Positions 4,459-6,115 of a stretch of DNA of 6,115 bases are shown one piece after another (position 1 is the first letter of the stretch; each line of letters begins with the position of its first letter). Location: positions 1 through 6,115 of the forward strand of contig JAHIJU010000495.1 in the NCBI GenBank assembly GCA_018898235.1, given 5' to 3'. The stretch is from Actinomycetota bacterium. Its GTDB lineage: Bacteria > Actinomycetota > Actinomycetes > Actinomycetales > Cellulomonadaceae. The notes under the pieces were generated by a model that saw nothing but the letters and a program-made list of their open reading frames with translations, was not told where the DNA came from and did no database searches. Made by a program: the position numbers and the translations under genes.

Positions 4459-6115
4459 TCACTGCGCCGGCGCCACGACCTTCGGCTTCGCATCCACCCC
4501 GGCCTCACGGCGCTGCTGGTCGCTGATCGGCGCAGGTGCACCGGTGAGCGGGTCGTAGCCGCCGCCCGACTTCGGGAACGCGATGACGTCCCGGATGGAC
4601 TCCGACTTGGTGAGCAACGCCACGACCCGGTCCCAGCCGAAGGCGATCCCGCCGTGCGGCGGCGCACCGAACTGGAACGCGCCGAGCAGGAAGCCGAACT
4701 GCTCCTGGGCCTGCTCCGCGTCGATCCCCATCACGTCGAACACGCGCTCCTGCACGTCCCGGCGGTGGATACGGATGGAGCCGCCGCCGATCTCGTTGCC
4801 GTTGCACACGATGTCGTACGCGTAGGCCAGGGCGTTGCCCGGGTCGGTCTCGAACCGGTCGATCCAGTCGGGGGTGGGCGAGGTGAAGGCGTGGTGCACC
4901 GCGGTCCACGCGCCCGCACCGACAGCCACGTCGTCGTCCTCGCCGGTGGGCTTGAAGAGCGGGGCGTCGACCACCCACAGGAACGACCACGCGTCCTCGT
5001 CGATGAGGTCCCCGCGCTTGCCGATCTCCAAGCGCGCCGCACCCAGCAACGCACGCGCCTCGGAGGCCTTGCCGGCAGCGAAGAACACGGCGTCCCCGGG
5101 GTTCGCACCCACGGCTGCGGCCAGGCCGTCGCGCTCGGACTCGGAGATGTTCTTGGCGACCGGGCCACCGAGCGTGCCGTCTTCGGCGACCGTCACATAG
5201 GCCAGGCCCTTGGCTCCCCGCTGCTTGGCCCACTCCTGCCACGCGTCGAAGCCGCGGCGTGGTGTGCTCGCCCCGCCCGGCTGGACGACGGCGCCGACGT
5301 AGGGCGCCTGGAACACCCGGAACGGGGTGTCCTTGAAGTAGTCGGTGAGCTCGGTGAGCTCGAGGCCGAACCGCAGATCGGGCTTGTCGGAGCCGTACCG
5401 TGCCATCGCCTCGGCGAACGTCATCCGCCGGATCGGCGTCGGGATCTCCACGTCGATGAGCCGCCACAGCGACTGCACGATCTGCTCGCCGACGGCGATC
5501 ACGTCGTCCTGGTCGACGAAGCTCATCTCGATGTCGAGCTGGGTGAACTCCGGCTGGCGGTCGGCCCGGAAGTCCTCGTCACGGTAGCAGCGGGCGATCT
5601 GGTAGTACCGCTCCATCCCGGCGACCATCAGCAGCTGCTTGAACAGCTGCGGGGACTGCGGCAGCGCGTACCACGACCCGGGCGAGAGCCGAGCCGGGAC
5701 GACGAAGTCCCGGGCCCCCTCGGGCGTGGAGTGCGTGAGCGTCGGGGTCTCGATCTCGACGAAGTCCTGGGCGTCCAGGACGGCGCGGGCCGCCTGGCTG
5801 ACCTTGGCCCGCAACCGCAGCGCGTGCGCGGGCGCGGGGCGCCGCAGGTCGAGATAGCGGTACTTCAGCCGCGCCTCCTCACCGACCGGCTCGTCGAGGG
5901 AGGACGAGACCTGGAACGGCAGCGGCGCCGACTCGTTGAGCACCACGACCTGCTCGGCCAGCAGCTCGACCTGACCGGTCGGCAGGTTCGGGTTCTCGTT
6001 GCCCGCCGGGCGGCGCGACACCTGCCCCGTCACCTGGAGCACGTACTCGGCGCGCAGCCCGTGGGCCACGGCCTCGTCGCGCACCACCACCTGGGCGATG
6101 CCCGAGGCGTCGCGC
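4459..6115 (-). CDS. aspS: Aspartyl-tRNA synthetase, bacterial type (5' end outside window)
   Basis: This class IIb synthetase charges tRNA with aspartate in the cytoplasm, using ATP. The frame is open to the window edge. The first visible residues are RDASGIAQ, the end of the N-terminal OB-fold anticodon-binding domain, so about 40 residues are missing compared with a typical protein of about 590. A GTG at 6090 is internal to this conserved block and is not the start. In visible numbering, motif 1 lies near 119-137 (VEIETPTLTHSTPEGARDF), the substrate-binding QSPQLFKQ at 153-160, motif 2 at 171-199 (YRDEDFRADRQPEFTQLD core) and motif 3 at 487-501 (HGGIAFGWDRVVALL). The bacteria-specific GAD insertion lies between motifs 2 and 3, about 250-400. 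The protein ends after a typical GGGYDPLTGAPAPI tail. Whether it is discriminating or also charges tRNA-Asn cannot be judged, because a key N-terminal determinant is missing. It converges on the small membrane protein gene with 36 bases between stops. Confidence 0.98.
   Translation of the reverse strand, partial: RDASGIAQVVVRDEAVAHGLRAEYVLQVTGQVSRRPAGNENPNLPTGQVELLAEQVVVLNESAPLPFQVSSSLDEPVGEEARLKYRYLDLRRPAPAHALRLRAKVSQAARAVLDAQDFVEIETPTLTHSTPEGARDFVVPARLSPGSWYALPQSPQLFKQLLMVAGMERYYQIARCYRDEDFRADRQPEFTQLDIEMSFVDQDDVIAVGEQIVQSLWRLIDVEIPTPIRRMTFAEAMARYGSDKPDLRFGLELTELTDYFKDTPFRVFQAPYVGAVVQPGGASTPRRGFDAWQEWAKQRGAKGLAYVTVAEDGTLGGPVAKNISESERDGLAAAVGANPGDAVFFAAGKASEARALLGAARLEIGKRGDLIDEDAWSFLWVVDAPLFKPTGEDDDVAVGAGAWTAVHHAFTSPTPDWIDRFETDPGNALAYAYDIVCNGNEIGGGSIRIHRRDVQERVFDVMGIDAEQAQEQFGFLLGAFQFGAPPHGGIAFGWDRVVALLTKSESIRDVIAFPKSGGGYDPLTGAPAPISDQQRREAGVDAKPKVVAPAQ

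Noticed and set aside
4505..5467. Minus-strand frame of 320 codons inside aspS
   Set aside because: Arginine-rich shadow of aspS, whose real frame shows all three class II motifs.
5898..5915. A few residues around VSSS in AspRS that look like an insertion relative to the Mycobacterium enzyme
   Set aside because: The linker between the anticodon-binding and catalytic domains varies in length among actinobacteria, and Micrococcales-type enzymes, as I recall them, carry a similar segment.

Overview
This GC-rich, densely coding window looks like chromosomal DNA from a high-GC actinobacterium. Most codons end in G or C, one gene uses a GTG start with no visible ribosome binding site, and every recognisable protein has an actinobacterial character. 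The S4 N-terminus and the AspRS linker sequence resemble, from memory, members of the order Micrococcales (Cellulomonas-like). That placement is an inference and could not be tested here.

Layout from left to right. The first 135 bases are the 5' end of rpsD (ribosomal protein S4, minus strand), cut by the window edge. A 169-base non-coding stretch follows, holding a candidate rpsD promoter, a leader with inverted repeats and a ribosome binding site. Next is rarA (minus strand, complete), the AAA+ ATPase that acts at stalled replication forks. A 65-base divergent intergenic region separates rarA from a complete plus-strand MMPL/RND-type exporter gene. This spacer contains a near-perfect dyad centred where the -35 regions of both genes would fall, and both genes look leaderless. 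Downstream of the exporter, after 87 bases, lies a plus-strand gene for a 110-residue protein with two predicted membrane segments and unknown function. It converges on aspS (aspartyl-tRNA synthetase, minus strand), whose 5' end runs off the right edge. The converging genes are separated by a strong GC hairpin whose loop contains the stop codon of the small gene.

Functionally, aspS, rarA and rpsD are housekeeping genes for translation and replication on one strand. The exporter and the small membrane protein form an oppositely oriented pair placed between aspS and rarA, possibly co-transcribed. No mobile element, CRISPR array, RNA gene or defence or biosynthetic system is visible. Nothing here is convincingly a new system. 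The signals most worth checking are the regulatory ones: the divergent dyad, the stop-codon hairpin and the rpsD leader.
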